DNA of 64,000 nucleotides from Blastomyces gilchristii SLH14081 (GCF_000003855.2 NW_003101681.1:1264786-1328785), one strand, 5' to 3'; numbered from the stretch's first letter, positions 24,124-36,714 are shown. The notes: generated by a model not told the origin, from the sequence alone. A program made the numbers and translations.

Positions 24124-25449
24124 ATGAGCCTCGCACGCCCCGCGCGTTGTCTCTTCTGCTCCCTATCGCGCGGTCCTCTCACCTCCATCCCCCGGCGACA
24201 GTTCCACCAATCCCTTTCCCAATATGAGAAGGAGGAGAAAAATGCTATGAAAAATCCACATTCCGTTAAGCCCCCTAGGAAGCTTAAGCCAAAAATGTTC
24301 AAGCCGTATTCAGAAGAAGAGAAGAAGCGCCTTGGAGAGGAGTACACACCGGATCAGATCGCCGCAATTGAAGCTGGTGAAAAGAGCATCAGCCCGGAAG
24401 ATATGGCTCGCCAGTTTCACCAGAGAGATGACCCATGGGCATTCAAGTACCTAGACGACTTCTCCACCGTTGAGCCTGTCGTCGACCACCATATCCGCCG
24501 CCCAATGACCAAGGGCGTCCCGATCCCACGCATGAAATCTGAGCAGGAATTGATGATGGAGGTCGCCAACTATCTCGAACAAATGCCTGAGGAGGATGCC
24601 GAAAACAGGCCTGAAAAAATCTTTGAGTTCATGGATGAGATGAGCCTTGTGAAGGATCCCGTCGACGAATCTTCCTCTCTAGTGCCAGATATTACCCAGC
24701 CGTACGAAACAATCGATAATATTGGCGGAGGCCCGAACCTCCAGCTCAGAAAAGAAGATCTAAAGCGACAAGCGCAGGATCCAAATATCTTGGAGGCTGA
24801 AGACCCTGAAATTCAACTAGATTACGAGAAAGTCTCCCGTGCGACGGGTTGGCCTGTACGCACACTCAAGGGCTTACAGGTGAAAGCTCTGGTCCAGAGA
24901 ATGGTCGCCAACCAAACCCGTCTGGGCAAAATCCGCCAGACCTCCATTCTTTCCGTTGCAGGAAACGGCAGGGGTCTGTTAGGTATCGGGGAGGGAAAAT
25001 CCCGTGACTTTGGAGAGGCGCTGATGCAGGCTCACGCTCGAGCTATTCGAAACATGCGACCAGTCCTGAGATATGAGGATCGAACCATCTATGGAGATGT
25101 ACGGGGGAAAGTGGGCGCTACAGAATTGCAATTGATGCATCGACCGCCAGGTATGGATAAATATTTCTCCCCCCAAACCCACGCTGAATTGTATCTTGTC
25201 ACGCTGACATAAAATCCCTTCCCTTCCCAAGGTTTCGGTCTCCGTTGCCAACAAAGCATCTGGGAAATGTGTCGTGCGGCCGGTATTCGTGATCTGGCCG
25301 CCAGAGTCACACGATCCCGCAACAAGATGAACACAGTGAAAGCTACCTACGAGGCTCTAATGAGCCAGAAAGATCCAGAAGATATAGCCCGCGCCCGAGG
25401 CAGAAAATTGGTCGACGTGAGAAGGGTATATTACGCCGGAGCTCAGTAA
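24124..25449 (+). CDS. MRPS5: Mitochondrial small-subunit ribosomal protein uS5m (MRPS5)
   Basis: Mitoribosomal homologue of bacterial S5, in the decoding region of the small subunit. Exon 1 (24124-25150) and exon 2 (25232-25449) join in phase across an intron ending TTCCCAAG, giving 414 residues. The N-terminus MSLARPARCLFCSLSRGPLT followed by RRQFHQS is a typical mitochondrial presequence with a likely cleavage near residue 25. The S5 fold sits at about residues 265-400: TSILSVAGNGRGLLGIGEGK (S5 glycine loop), EALMQAHARAIRNMRPV, then FGLRCQQSIWEMCRAAGI and NKMNTVKATYEAL in the C-terminal S5 domain. The roughly 240-residue N-terminal extension is charged and specific to fungal mitoribosomes. 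Confidence 0.95.
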
Positions 25450-26007
25450 AATTGGCGTTTAGCCTCCCCTATTTTTTACTTTTTGTCCCTTACAATTTCC
25501 GCTATTAAAGCAGATCCTTCCCATTTATCTACGCAATTCTGCTGTCACACATTGGATAGCGAAGCAGTGTCATGATAGATAGCGTTGCGGGATATGCTTT
25601 TGTCTGCTATACCTTGCCTACCTAACCGCTTGCTTGCGTAGTTTTTTTTGCATGTACTCTACCCACTCCTGCTATTATACGGTGATGGTGATGGCATGTA
25701 CTTGTATTAGTATGTATGTGTTATTTTTTATATTAGAATACAGATATTGTCTTCTGTCTGTTTTCAACGACCTGCTTAATTATCTATATCTTCTTTTATA
25801 AAAAACCACAGATCCGGACCGTCTCCTTCATCATCCATTGAAATCCATGCATAAAAAAAGAGAATCGGAGACCGAAAACGCCATCTATCCAGCCAGCCAG
25901 CGACGAGGGTATAAAGAAGACAGAAAGAAAATAAAATGGCCCATTAACCCACCCACTCCATATCACGCACGCACAACATACAACTTAAATCACCCCAATC
26001 CCTCCAA
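25450..26007. other. convergent 3' region (uS5m / DAD3)
   Basis: 558 nt between two stop codons. AT-rich with T runs, consistent with two 3' UTRs. Nothing else seen. Confidence 0.65.
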
Positions 26008-26624
26008 TTAATCACCCTCCCCATACCCATCATAACCCCCCTCACCTCCATGATGCTGATGCTGATGCTGATGCTGATGCTGATGCTGATGATCATGCCT
26101 ATGCCCATCCCCATCCTCCCCATTATAAATCTGCTGCTGCAACACAATACTATACACACTCGCCTTGAGCAGCGTGCACACCGTCGCCGTCTTGCGTTCC
26201 AGTAGGCGCAGGGCATCGAGCGTTTCCGCCGCAGGGCGGGTGGAGAGGTGCGCGAGGGAATCGGAGAGCTATATATATATATATATATTAATATAACTGT
26301 GTTAGACCTTTCTTTTTCAACATATATAAACTTAAAACACGATGAAGGAAAAACGTAAAATATGTAATTATTAACCTTATTCATATTCCCCAATAACCGC
26401 ACATACTCATCCAGCACTTCTTGTTCTAGCGGGGTGAGGAGGGGGTTTTCACGGAGGAGCGGGTTAGTCGCCGTCGGATCAGTTGTGGCCCCCGTCGATA
26501 TCGTTGCGGGTGCGTCATTGTCATTATTATCTGCGGCTGTTGGGTCGATATCGATATCGGTATCGTAGTCATTGGCGGAGGAGGATATTGGGCGCGATGA
26601 GAGGGGGGATGCCGGGCGAGGCAT
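26008..26624 (-). CDS. DAD3: DASH complex subunit DAD3
   Basis: Subunit of the DASH/Dam1 ring complex that couples kinetochores to microtubules. Exon 1 (26376-26624) and exon 2 (26008-26268) join in phase, giving 169 residues. The DAD3 core spans the splice: TPLEQEVLDEYVRLLGNMNK, then LSDSLAHLS, LDALRLLERKTATVCTLLKA and SVYSIVLQQQIYN. DAD3 is about 94 residues in yeast. The extra length here is a polar N-terminus (residues 1-62, Asp/Thr/Ala-rich, DIDIDPTAADNNDND) and a C-terminal His/Gln tail of six HQ pairs coded by a GATGCT repeat. The intron contains its own TA microsatellite directly before the acceptor. Confidence 0.93.
26051..26092. repeat. (GATGCT)n hexamer repeat in DAD3 coding DNA
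   Basis: About seven copies, read on the minus strand as CAT CAG (His-Gln). Length variation would alter the DAD3 tail without a frameshift. Confidence 0.9.
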
Positions 26625-28593
26625 TTTTTTTTCTGTTTTGTTTTTCGACTTCTTTTTTCCCTCTTCTCCTCAATGGGTGTTTCCTCGTGTTATTTTCGAT
26701 TTGGAGAATAGAATGCTGGCTCCTGAAGCCTGTGAGAGGGCTTGCGTTGTGTTTCGACAGTTGTTTCAAAAAAGAACACACGCCCCAGCGTCGTGCAAAC
26801 CTTGCTGACACCGTTGGATTTCGACCGCGCAATGGGTTCAATGGGTTAGTACTTGAGTGAGAGGACTCTGAAAATGGTTCGAGGGTATCCGGTAGGCAAA
26901 TCGAATATTACTTGATCACTCTGCTTGTAGCTAAATATGTGTTTGTGGTGGTTGTGTTTGTTGCGGGGCATAATGATTGGAATCTACCACAAGCACAAGC
27001 CCTGCCCAATGACATCAACATTCATTTTCATCAACCTTACTCCGTACAAATGAAGCAAATTATTAAATGTGTAAATAATGAAATAAATGGAATTTATGGT
27101 AAAGCTAAAATATATAATGAATTATCTAAAATTAGGATGATATATATAAGCAGCTGTAACTAATATCTACAGACATGGATAAAAGATGCTCGGAATCGCA
27201 AAGAAAAATCGACGGCACTCAAACCACTTCATCTCTCGTCATCTCTCTCTCTCTCCCTCTCCCTCTTTTTTTGTCATTTCCGCTTGCGCAAGTAAGATAA
27301 TGCGGAACCGGAGCAATCGATTCGCATATATCCCCGAGCATATCATAGGCTGGGCTGCCCAAAGGGAACAAGAATGTCAGTGGACAAGAAAAAGAAATCT
27401 CACGCAGTGTAGCTATAAGTCTGGCATTCATAAGAAGGAAATATTTTGACGACGGAAGAGACAGCATAGTCGCGACTTTTTCTCTCATAGCCTTCATTGG
27501 ATCAAGGAGGGCGAGGAGGGTCCGGAAGGAATAATCAAAACCGATAGACCGAAAGATAGAAGCTGGGAAGATAATCATTCGGAGGAAGGAGGGGGCGGGG
27601 GCCTCAAAGGAAAGCAGTGAAGCATACCATGCAGGGAATGAAAGTATATAGCCCTCCTGGTGAATAAAGAGCCTCCGCGGAGTGGGATCGTGTTATCTGT
27701 GTTCCCTCAGTTGAGGAGTTCCCGGATGGATTGGAGATGGATAATAGGTATCGGAAGTAGGAGATAGAGAGAGAAACGAGAAGGGTAGAAGGAGAATTGC
27801 AAAACCCTCAAGATGGAGGAGCAGTCAGCTTACATGTCTCCTTCTCAACTCAATCGCGTTTTAACCTTTCCCTTTGTTTCTCAGCGAAAAGCAGGGAAAA
27901 GCAGGGAACAGAGGGGATATGAGGCAAGGGAAGAGATTGAGGGAATGAAAAGGATAAACATGGGATACCGTGTGGTTTTCCTTCACTCGAAGCGGATGCA
28001 TCCCAACGAAGGAGAAATGTTGGAAAAAGTGATGTACGACTCAAGCATCAGCAAAAGCCGAAGAGAAAATGGCTGAGGTAAGGAAGCTAAATCCTTAATG
28101 CATACGGCAAAAGCAAGAAAAAAAAAAGAAAAAAAAAGAAAAAAAAAGAAAAGAAAAAAAAAGCAAAAAAGAGAAAGATGGAAACAAAACAGGATAGAAG
28201 ACAGGAAGTAAATTATGAAACACGAAAAGTGAAAATGAGCAGGCAAAAAAGAAAACTGTCTCAAGTCCAAAGCAAGCATATGCACTCCAAACACCCCCAC
28301 TATGAATTTCATCTGCTTCCAAAAAGAAAGCGAACAAAACAACCTACCAAAAAAATGCGGGATGTAGTTTTGTTCATAAAAGCAATGGAAGTCGTGCGAT
28401 CGATATTTGTTCTTCTTCATCTCGTCGGCGTCGATGTATATCGTCCTTCTCGGGAGTTTAATTGTTCGAACAAAATACACCGGTATGTCCACATGTATTA
28501 GATCGTGGTATTCGATCCTGAACCAAAGCCCAGCAGGGAATGTAATTGTCAAACATCTGAATTCAGCGCAGAAACACTTCTTCGGATTCAGTT
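26625..28593. other. upstream of DAD3 / 3' of NRC-2 kinase
   Basis: About 2 kb with no exon I can support. It includes an AT-rich patch (27040-27170), an exact TACTCCGTA motif (27038-27046), pyrimidine and purine tracts, and A-rich AAAAAAAGAAAA repeats near 28118-28165. Much of the right part may be the long 3' UTR of the kinase gene. Confidence 0.55.
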
Positions 28594-30917
28594 TCACCGC
28601 CCATTCGACGACGACGGCACACGATCATCAATCATATGATGCCCATGCTCCTCCCCGTCATGGTGAAGCGTGACGCTATTGAAGTCCTCGAACGGATCTG
28701 CAATAGCTTCTCCAGATGGCGTTGCAAGACCAGAGTCCATCGGCACCCCTTTAGCTTTTGACGAGCCGCCGATATCGACACTACCACTTTCCTTGACGTT
28801 CCGGAAGTTGATCGTATCGGTGGCACGGCCTTGGTGGGGGATCATGGGCGGTTTCATGTGGCGGATTAGTGCCCACTGTGTGGTGCGGAAGAAAGGGTGG
28901 GTTTTCACGTCTGAGGCGCCTGCGCGCGCTCCTAGTCGGCGGGTTTCGTCCTTGATGAGTAGTTTGCGGATAAGAGATTTGCAAATACTTTTGAAAAAAA
29001 TAGGGGTGGTTAGTGGTTGATTTTAAACATTGGAGTAGCAACATTCATTAATATATCCAACTTACTTCGATATCTGCGGCGAACCAGAATTCTCCGGGAA
29101 CGGTACTTCATCCCTTAAGATGTTGGCAAAAGTGCTATTCCGACTCTTGCCTTTGAACGGCGTAGTTCCAAAAAGCATCTCGTATATCAAGATACCCAGG
29201 GTCCACCAATCGACAGCGCTCGTATGTCCATCGCCCTTGATAACCTCTGGTGCTATATATTCCTCCGTTCCTACAAAGGAATTTGTCCGGAAATCGGCGA
29301 TACATGACTTGGTGTCTATAGTTGGTAATGACGTGGGAGAAGCACCATTGCGGCCTATGATCATAGTTGGGGCTCCACCGGGTCCGGATTGTTTCGAGAG
29401 GTCGAAGTCTGAGAGCATTATGTGTCCTGACTGGTGTAATAGGATATCTAAAATACACATTAAGGTCAGCACAAAAGATTTGAGTATATGAGGAGGACGC
29501 GAGCGGTCTTACTCTCGGGTTTTAAATCACGGTAAATGAACCCCATGAGATGGAGGTATTCCAAGGCAGCAGTAACTTCTGCAGCATAGAAGCGGGCGTC
29601 GTCTTCTGGAATACATTTGCCAGGGCGCGTTTGAAGAGCTGTATTCGAGCTTAGCCATTGCCATTCTTCACATGTGTGATGCTAACAATTTACCTCTGAA
29701 AAATTCGCCGCCACTGCAATACTCCATGCAGAGATAGAGGTGATCCTCGGATTGGAATGAATGGTATAACGTGACGATAAAGGGATGGTTGCTCGTGGCG
29801 AGAATCTCCTGCTCGGCCAGGGCCCTTTTGATCTTATTCCGCTTGATCATCTCCTTCTTGCTCAGGACTATAAGAAAGTTAAAATCAACCCTCAGTCAGC
29901 ACATGGACCTCCTCACGAAACGGTGTCATAACCAAAGCCCGGTGTTTAAAAAATGTCGTCAAATCACTCACCCTTCATCGCATATAACCGGCTCGACTTC
30001 TTCTCCCTCACCAAATATACCTTGCCTACATCACCCTTCCCAATCAATTTGATCTTATCAAAGCTCCCCGGCCCAACCTCAACATTCCGCACCTTGATGG
30101 AATTCGAGCTATATGTCCTCCGAAACGCAATGGGATTCCGATTCAGGTTTGGCGGGGGAAGGTTCGACAACTCGTCAGCACCAGGTACTGTAAGCGAATT
30201 ACTCTTGGTCGTCGCATCAACTAGACTCAGCCTGGCACCGTCACCAGCACCAACTCCACCAGTAGTAGCACCATGTTCCACAAGGGGTTCTTTCCCCAGC
30301 TCCGCCGTCCTCGGCCTATCATCCGACTTATTACCGGAAAACAGGCCCTGCGCGTTTGGTGCGGAAGCCACCCTTCTCAACTTTCTCGCCAACTCCTCCT
30401 TGCCCGCCGTCGTAGCCTGCTCGCTAGCCGCGACACCATCCACCTGCAACTCCGGGGTATCAGCATTAACCGAGGACACACTACCGTCATTCCGATGTCT
30501 TAAGGCCGGGTATCCTTGGTGAGCAAAGTACGGATTCGCATAGGCGGTAGGTGACATGCCTTCGTCTAACGGGTTTCCTTCGCTAGCAACCGTCGTCGAT
30601 CGATTTCTAGTGATAGTGGGGAGAAAACGCGATTGCCGGAAAGTGGTCTTAGTCTCCGATTTGCCCGGACCGGAGGAGCCGTCATTCTGGGCGGCACCGC
30701 CATGTGAGCTGTTGTTATTGCCGCCGCTGGTGCTGGTGTTGCTATTGGTGGAGGACGAACTGTTGATGCGGAAGAAATTCTTCAGCTTCGTAGGGAAATG
30801 GGAGGAGTCGTTGGAGGAGGAGTGTTTCTTGGTGGCTAGTGATATGCCGGGGAAATTGCTGCGTTTCTCATGTCTCACGCCTCCGGTCGACCCGGAGGAG
30901 GTGAAAAGCTGTGTCAT
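28594..30917 (-). CDS. nrc-2: NRC-2/Fpk1-type AGC-VIII serine/threonine kinase
   Basis: Serine/threonine kinase of the NRC-2 / yeast Fpk1-Kin82 group, which phosphorylates aminophospholipid flippases and affects hyphal growth and conidiation. Five exons join in phase: 29972-30917, 29694-29867, 29513-29638, 29066-29447 and 28594-28987, giving 673 residues. The N-terminal 280 residues are Ser/Asn/Gly-rich and disordered. The kinase domain shows [13 protein letters not shown] (glycine loop), LYAMKVLSKKEM (catalytic Lys), [38 protein letters not shown] and [14 protein letters not shown] replaces the usual DFG; this is the hallmark of the AGC-VIII class, not a defect. An insertion between DFD and the activation segment ([15 protein letters not shown]) is also class-typical. 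The C-terminal tail is acidic and His-rich. Confidence 0.95.
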
Positions 30918-32411
30918 CTCCTATCTCTCTCTCCTTCTATATGGAGATATATAAATAAAAGTAAAATAAAATAAATGACGTTTCTCGTAGCAAAAGCGCA
31001 AGGAGTTCAAATCCTCCTTTTGTTATCTTGAATTTAAAAAGCAATTAAAAACAACGAAAGTCTGAAGTTGGGTTCGTTCGGCTAAATCTCAAGAATGGCG
31101 AGTCCAGTGGACAAGATTGTGAAGGTCGGGTGGGGAGAGGATTGGGGGTGGAGGAGGGGTGAGACACGGCCGGGAGCTTTCCTTGAATTGAAAGTAGCTG
31201 GTATTCGAGACAAAGCGGCGGACGGGGCGGACAAACCGGAAGTCTCAAGAGATCGGCAGGAAATCTGGATTCAGCGAATGGTGGGGGGGAGCCGGTCTTG
31301 GGGAAGGGTCGAAAAAAACTCTGGAATTTGAACGAACTTGGCGTATGTGTTTGTATACCAGTCCCACGAGGTGATTCTTTTCGCAAAGGTGGCCTTCTTT
31401 ATTTTATTTTTTTTTAATTTTCTTTTTACTTTTCAAAAGGGCGTTTAGCAAGGGTAGGAGGTACGGACGGTATGTCTGACCCAAAGGTTCATAGCAGCGC
31501 TGGATCCAATGAGGGCTGGGCAGCCGGACAAGAAGATTCCACGGGCAGCACGAACATGGATAAAGACACACAGAGAGGAAGAGAGAGGTAATAAGTCTGT
31601 TTGATAGTTGACAGGTCTCCGTGGGAACCTTTAGGAGTTGTTGGCTGTGGTGGTGGTAGTTGGTGCTGGATGGATGGGTTGAGACAGGAAGACGTTGGAG
31701 GCTCAACTGGGCGTGATTGGGTAAGCAGCCTTACACAGTAAGGCATTGGGAAATATTTGGGGTGACTTGGGAGTGAACACGGCCCAGCGGCGAATCGGCA
31801 TGCCCGCTCGGGTACCGCGCTTGTCACTCCTGTCGGGCCCGCCTCGGCCCTTGTGCTGGATGCGCAGGCGGACGCTACCGAAAAGTGCAGATGAGGCTTC
31901 ATCCAACAGGCAAATTTATTATTAATTGAGCCACGATAATGCATACATATCAGGAACAAAACTGTATTGTCATGGATTCCTAATCCTGGGACTCGAAATG
32001 TCTGTTGCTATAAAAACCATCATCGCTTGGTCCTCAACTATTTGCCCAACTTTCCTGTCGTTACTTCTTTTTTTAGTTTTTTTAGGTTTTCTTTTTTTTT
32101 TTTTTTTTCAGCTCCAGTTTTCTTTCTTCAACAAAAGCAACCAAGTTATCAAATGTCAGCCATTAATCATGCAGTCATTATTAGCCACCTGTCAGCAATC
32201 ACTAACGCAATAATCAGACGAATCCCTCAAACAAAACATCATACGTCAATCAAATGCAAGCGCAATTCCTGTCCTTGTTCTCCTTCACTCTCCCCGCGCG
32301 CCATATTCAAGTGGTCGCCAATGCGCCAATTCCTGCCAATTCCTGTCAATCGCCTATCAAACAACCCCCTTTCTCCCAGTATCGGTGTTTCGCATGAGTT
32401 TTTTGACTTCT
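30918..32411. other. NRC-2 kinase upstream region
   Basis: About 1.5 kb between the kinase start and the 3' end of the next minus-strand gene. It contains T-rich runs (31404-31430; 32080-32110). No exon recognised. Confidence 0.6.
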
Positions 32412-35372
32412 CTATCCAAAGGGACGACTATCCTTCCGGTACTTATCCATCAATTCTCTCTCCTCTTCACGCAAGTGCTGGAAAAATGCTCGCACGTCTA
32501 GCGGGTCGGGGGCTTTGCGAGGTGTCTTGCGGTACCATTTGTCGCCCGTGGTTTTGGTAGTGCTAGCACCGCCGACTGTAGAATTCAAAACGGCACTTGC
32601 TGCCTTGGGATTGCGGTCATCCGCGTCGCCTGCGCCATCAAAACGGGGTACGAAGCCGTACGCATTCACCTTATGAGATGCTGTCGAAGTATTTGTTTTG
32701 TGTGGCGAACCAGTGTCCTGTCCCACCTGCTTCCAAGGGCTGAATGGAATCTCATTGCTGCGTGCAGCAGTCTGGCTAGCTGGCTTGCCTACAACGACTG
32801 CACCAGCAGCTTTGCCAACGGGCGTGGGAGAATCCTGCGCTCTCATTTTCTGCTTGGTATGGTGCTTACCACCGTTATTGTCACAAAGGACGTCAGCATT
32901 GCCCGCCCCGCTAGCCCCATCGTAGGTTTGTCGTTTCTCTTCATTTGACCTAGTGTTCTTTGTTATGTTTAGATTTCCTCCGGAATGAATGTTTCTGGGA
33001 ACAGTTAGTACAAGCCACTGTATCGTGCTAGCAGAACGCCATATTTATATACTCACTTATCATCATCACCTTTGCGTTTAACGCCATTCTTGTCTTTTCC
33101 CTCATTTATTTGCGATGAGGCGTTGCAGATCTTCCCAGGCGTTCGGATGGTCGTGTTTTGATTCCTACTTTGTCAAAGTCAGCATTTTATGATTGCTTCT
33201 TCATTAGCTGACAGAGCTTACATGCTGTCTTGAGAGGTACCTAGCGAATCAGTCGTTGCAGAGCGGGTACGGTCTGACTTATCACTAGAACTCGCAATTG
33301 TGGTCCCTCCGTTGAACGGAACTAGTGCGAGCTGCTTCCCTGCAGAAGCGGTGCACTGAGGATCCTTTTCACGTTGCATGGCCAGACCTTGGTTCTTCGT
33401 AATGCCAGAAATATTGAGCTTTCTTGCTACTATTGCCAGCTCCTCAATGAGTGGCCCCAGCGGTTCGCCTCGACTGGCCGCTATTTCGATATCGTGATAA
33501 ACTCGAGCAATCTCGGGTGGAGCGCATTCCGTAATGGTTTCGTTGGTGCTCTCGAACATGCTTCCCGTCTCACTCGGTTGAATTATATTCAGCTGCTCAT
33601 CTGACGAGATGGTATAATTGTTGCCAGCCATCAAATCATTGTTACCGGCCCACTCATATACCGTACTGTTGCCATGATTGTCTCCATTTAAAGGCTGACA
33701 GCCTTCAAAGCCGGTCACAGGACCGGGAAACGTGAAGGGCAGCCTTGCTTGTTCTAAAAAAGCATTGTCGAATGAATCAGCCATCGGTAGCCCCATCCCT
33801 GGAATCAAGCACCCAATTGGATTCATGCCCCCCAGAAATACATTATTAGTGTACTGTCCAATGTTAGACGGCCAAGGGGATAGGCCGCAAATCTCATTTG
33901 AGAATTGCTGATGGCCCAAAGACTGTTCCTCACCCATGGGCCGGGAGGTCAAGAATTGGATTGCTGCCTCAATCTGTTCTTTTGTTGACCTTGCGGCGTC
34001 AAGTTTCACGACAAGTTCTACCCGTTGATCAATAAGGATTTTCTTCGCAGCTGGGTCAATATCCCAAGAGTGTATTGCAAGGTATCTGTCCAAATTTGCA
34101 AGCTGATCTGTAAGTTTATCGTACTCCTGTGTCGCCTTTTCGAGGGACTTATGGTTTAGCGGCTCTGAGAGGCCTGCTGATGACATTACCTGGTTCGAAA
34201 CCTGCGCGTTCTGAATCATCGCTTGATTTATCGGGATGGGTGAGACCGGGAATAGCTGCGGAGGAGCAGATATCATTAATCCTGATTGGTCGACAGGGTA
34301 CATACCGAAAACTGCGCCGTGTTGTGTTGTATATGCCATGGGGAACATTTGGCCCGACGAAGAGGAAGCATGATACGGTTGGGGGTTGTTAGGAACCCAG
34401 CCAGCCTGATCAGCTCCTCCATTAGGGACAGAATAAGCGGAGGAAACGGAGGTGCTTTCCGATGTGATTTGCCGGACAGTTTCTCCTCTCACGGGATGAG
34501 AGTTGAGGGGTTCATTCACTTGCCGCTGGGTTTGTTGACCTGAGGCTGTCCTTGTCGAGGAGTTCGGAACCGTGTGATGAGGTTGCCTCGTATCCCCTGA
34601 ATCCGATCCGGATATCGCCCGTGGAACCAAGAAATTGAAGCCGACAGGTTTGTTAGAATCTGGTTCGCAGCGCAGGCTTGGGTGTTGTATATCCTCTTTC
34701 TCCTGATTGAAGTCGGCACACGTCTTCAGTGGCTGGTTTTGCAAGTAGTTATTATTAGGTTTCCTAATTTCGACCTGTTCGGAACTTTTGACCGGTAGCT
34801 TGAACTCAGGGGCAGGAGATGATGCGAGGTTCATGGGAACTATTCGACCTCCTGCAGTAACCCTGTGATGTTTGGGTGATGCGTGTTCCTTCAGAAAGCG
34901 GGCGAAACCCGCATCACTTTGGGCGAGGGTGCCTTGGGGCGCATTTAATGGTTGACGACGAGGATACTGAACATTGTTGGACTGTGTGAGCAACAATCCG
35001 TCCTCGTTGCTCATAGAGAAGCTTGAGGAGATTCGGTGGCGGTTAACCGGCTTTTCTGTCAACACCCGACTCCCAGAGTCTTCTCTGCGGTGTCTCAAAG
35101 TGGCGACTGTTATATTTGTGAGTTTCACGTGGAAGAAATAAGTGTTTGAGGTGTAAAAGGTAGGATTACGCACCATCGATTGTCTTGGTACTATACGCGG
35201 AAGAATCGCTCCTTGCACCAAGCCGACGTCCAATATCTAACAATGTACGAATCTCATATCTCCTGGATTTGGTTTCATTAAACGATGGACGAAGACACGT
35301 TGCCTGAGCATTTTCTTGCCCGTTCTCCGAAACCCCTTTTCGAGATGAATGCCCTTCCTCCATGGCTGACAT
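32412..35372 (-). CDS. 924-residue protein of unknown function with YxxxxLphi motif
   Basis: I do not recognise this protein. Five exons join in phase: 35174-35372, 33222-35106, 33057-33164, 32994 down to 32412, with the frame carried through introns 35107-35173, 33165-33221 and 32995-33056 (four exons in total as traced). The product is 924 residues, mostly polar and disordered (Ser, Gln, Asn, Pro). At residues 39-45 is YEIRTLL in RRYEIRTLLDIG, matching the eIF4E-binding consensus YxxxxLphi. A helical segment (EYDKLTDQLANLDRYLAIHS) and a conserved-looking C-terminus (DPLDVRAFFQHLREEERELM) stand out. No membrane segment or signal peptide. The 5' end is uncertain: an in-phase upstream exon reading EIYPWPRNSSLFEGTAQ (about 35440-35580) splices to this frame but has no start codon of its own. 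A possible first ATG lies at 35716. Confidence 0.75.
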
Positions 35373-36585
35373 GTTCGCTACAGGAGTTGAACTTGCGTTT
35401 AATATCTCCTGTGCAGTTCCCTCGAATAAACTAGAATTCCTAATTTTTTATCAGTAGCTGCGACACGAAGAAAAATAAACGTGAGGCTCATCTTACCTTG
35501 GCCAAGGATAAATTTCGTTTCCCTTTAGGTTATTCGCCGCAAGGTGGACAAATCGTATAAGCCTTAAACGGAAATTAGTCAAAACGCCTGAAATGCCTGA
35601 CTACAAATCAGCCAGTAAACGCCAGAATTCAGCAAGGAATGATAACGAAAAGCTTGAGGATAGGAAATCGATGGTGGTATGTGACAGCGAATAAGCTCAA
35701 TATGGATGGCATCCATGCCACGACAATGGGAATAAACACGAGATCGATATGACTTGACAAATGATTATCTCATTCACATCGACTTTATCCAAGGTCAATT
35801 CCAACTGTGAGACAAGGACCTAAACAAAAGATATTGATCGTTTATCCAACGCCAGGCGCGCTGAAAAAATACCCTACCGATGAGAAGGTAAGCAAGCAGA
35901 ACCCAAACACATACCAATTCGAGCAGTCCTCTACCGATCCAATGTCCAGAAACACAAAAAGACAAAGTTTCGTTTACTTTAGCCTTCTCCTTATACGACA
36001 AGTAGCTTCGGGTAACAAAGAACAAACTTGGCAGTTAACGCGGGTATGTGCCCGCCAACGGATCTTCCGAGACTGGGAGACGAGATAAGGAATGCAGTGG
36101 GGGGGAACAGGGAGATAGGTAATGAAAATAGAAAGGATATTACAAAGAATACACGAAAAAAGTCGAATTGAGTACGAGAAGATACAAAGGCACAAAAAAG
36201 AAAAATCTCGATTGATTTTAAGCCCCTCGAACCGGTCGCTTTTCAAGCCAAAACTGAGCTGTTGTCCCCTTGTCTGGTTGGGCGAGAGGTTTGGATGTAC
36301 GAATCAACCAAAAACACGCGTGGAATAGGGAGCAAAGAAAAGATATGACGCCACAGGTTTCGAGGGAAGATTCAGTGCAGAGTAAGGAGAGAGAGATGGA
36401 AGAAGAGGATGAAGTAGAGGATGAACGGATAGAAAGAAGCGATTCTCTAGGGAAGAAACGCAGAATGTGAGAGTAGGAGGAAGATTGTTGTTGTGATGGC
36501 AAGCAAAGAGAGAGATGAGAGATGGAGAAGAAGAAAGAAAGAAAACAACAGAGTCAAGTGGGAGAAAAGAAGGAGGAGGGGGAGG

Positions 36586-36626
36586 AGGCAACTGCAACTG
36601 CAACTGCAACTGCAACAGCAACAGTT
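36586..36626. repeat. (CAACTG)n / (CAACAG)n hexamers
   Basis: About six imperfect hexamer copies in intergenic DNA. Confidence 0.8.
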
Positions 36627-36714
36627 GTATATGATGTGTAATCAATCAACCATGTGGCAGGTGTGTCACACACCTGGTCCAAATGCCATCATGAGATGAA
36701 GTGTTGAGAAAGAT

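Noticed and set aside
30985..31018. tRNA T-arm-like string (GGAGTTCAAATCCTCC)
   Set aside because: No acceptor stem, D-arm or anticodon arm can be built around it, and the stem pairing is imperfect, so it is not called a tRNA.
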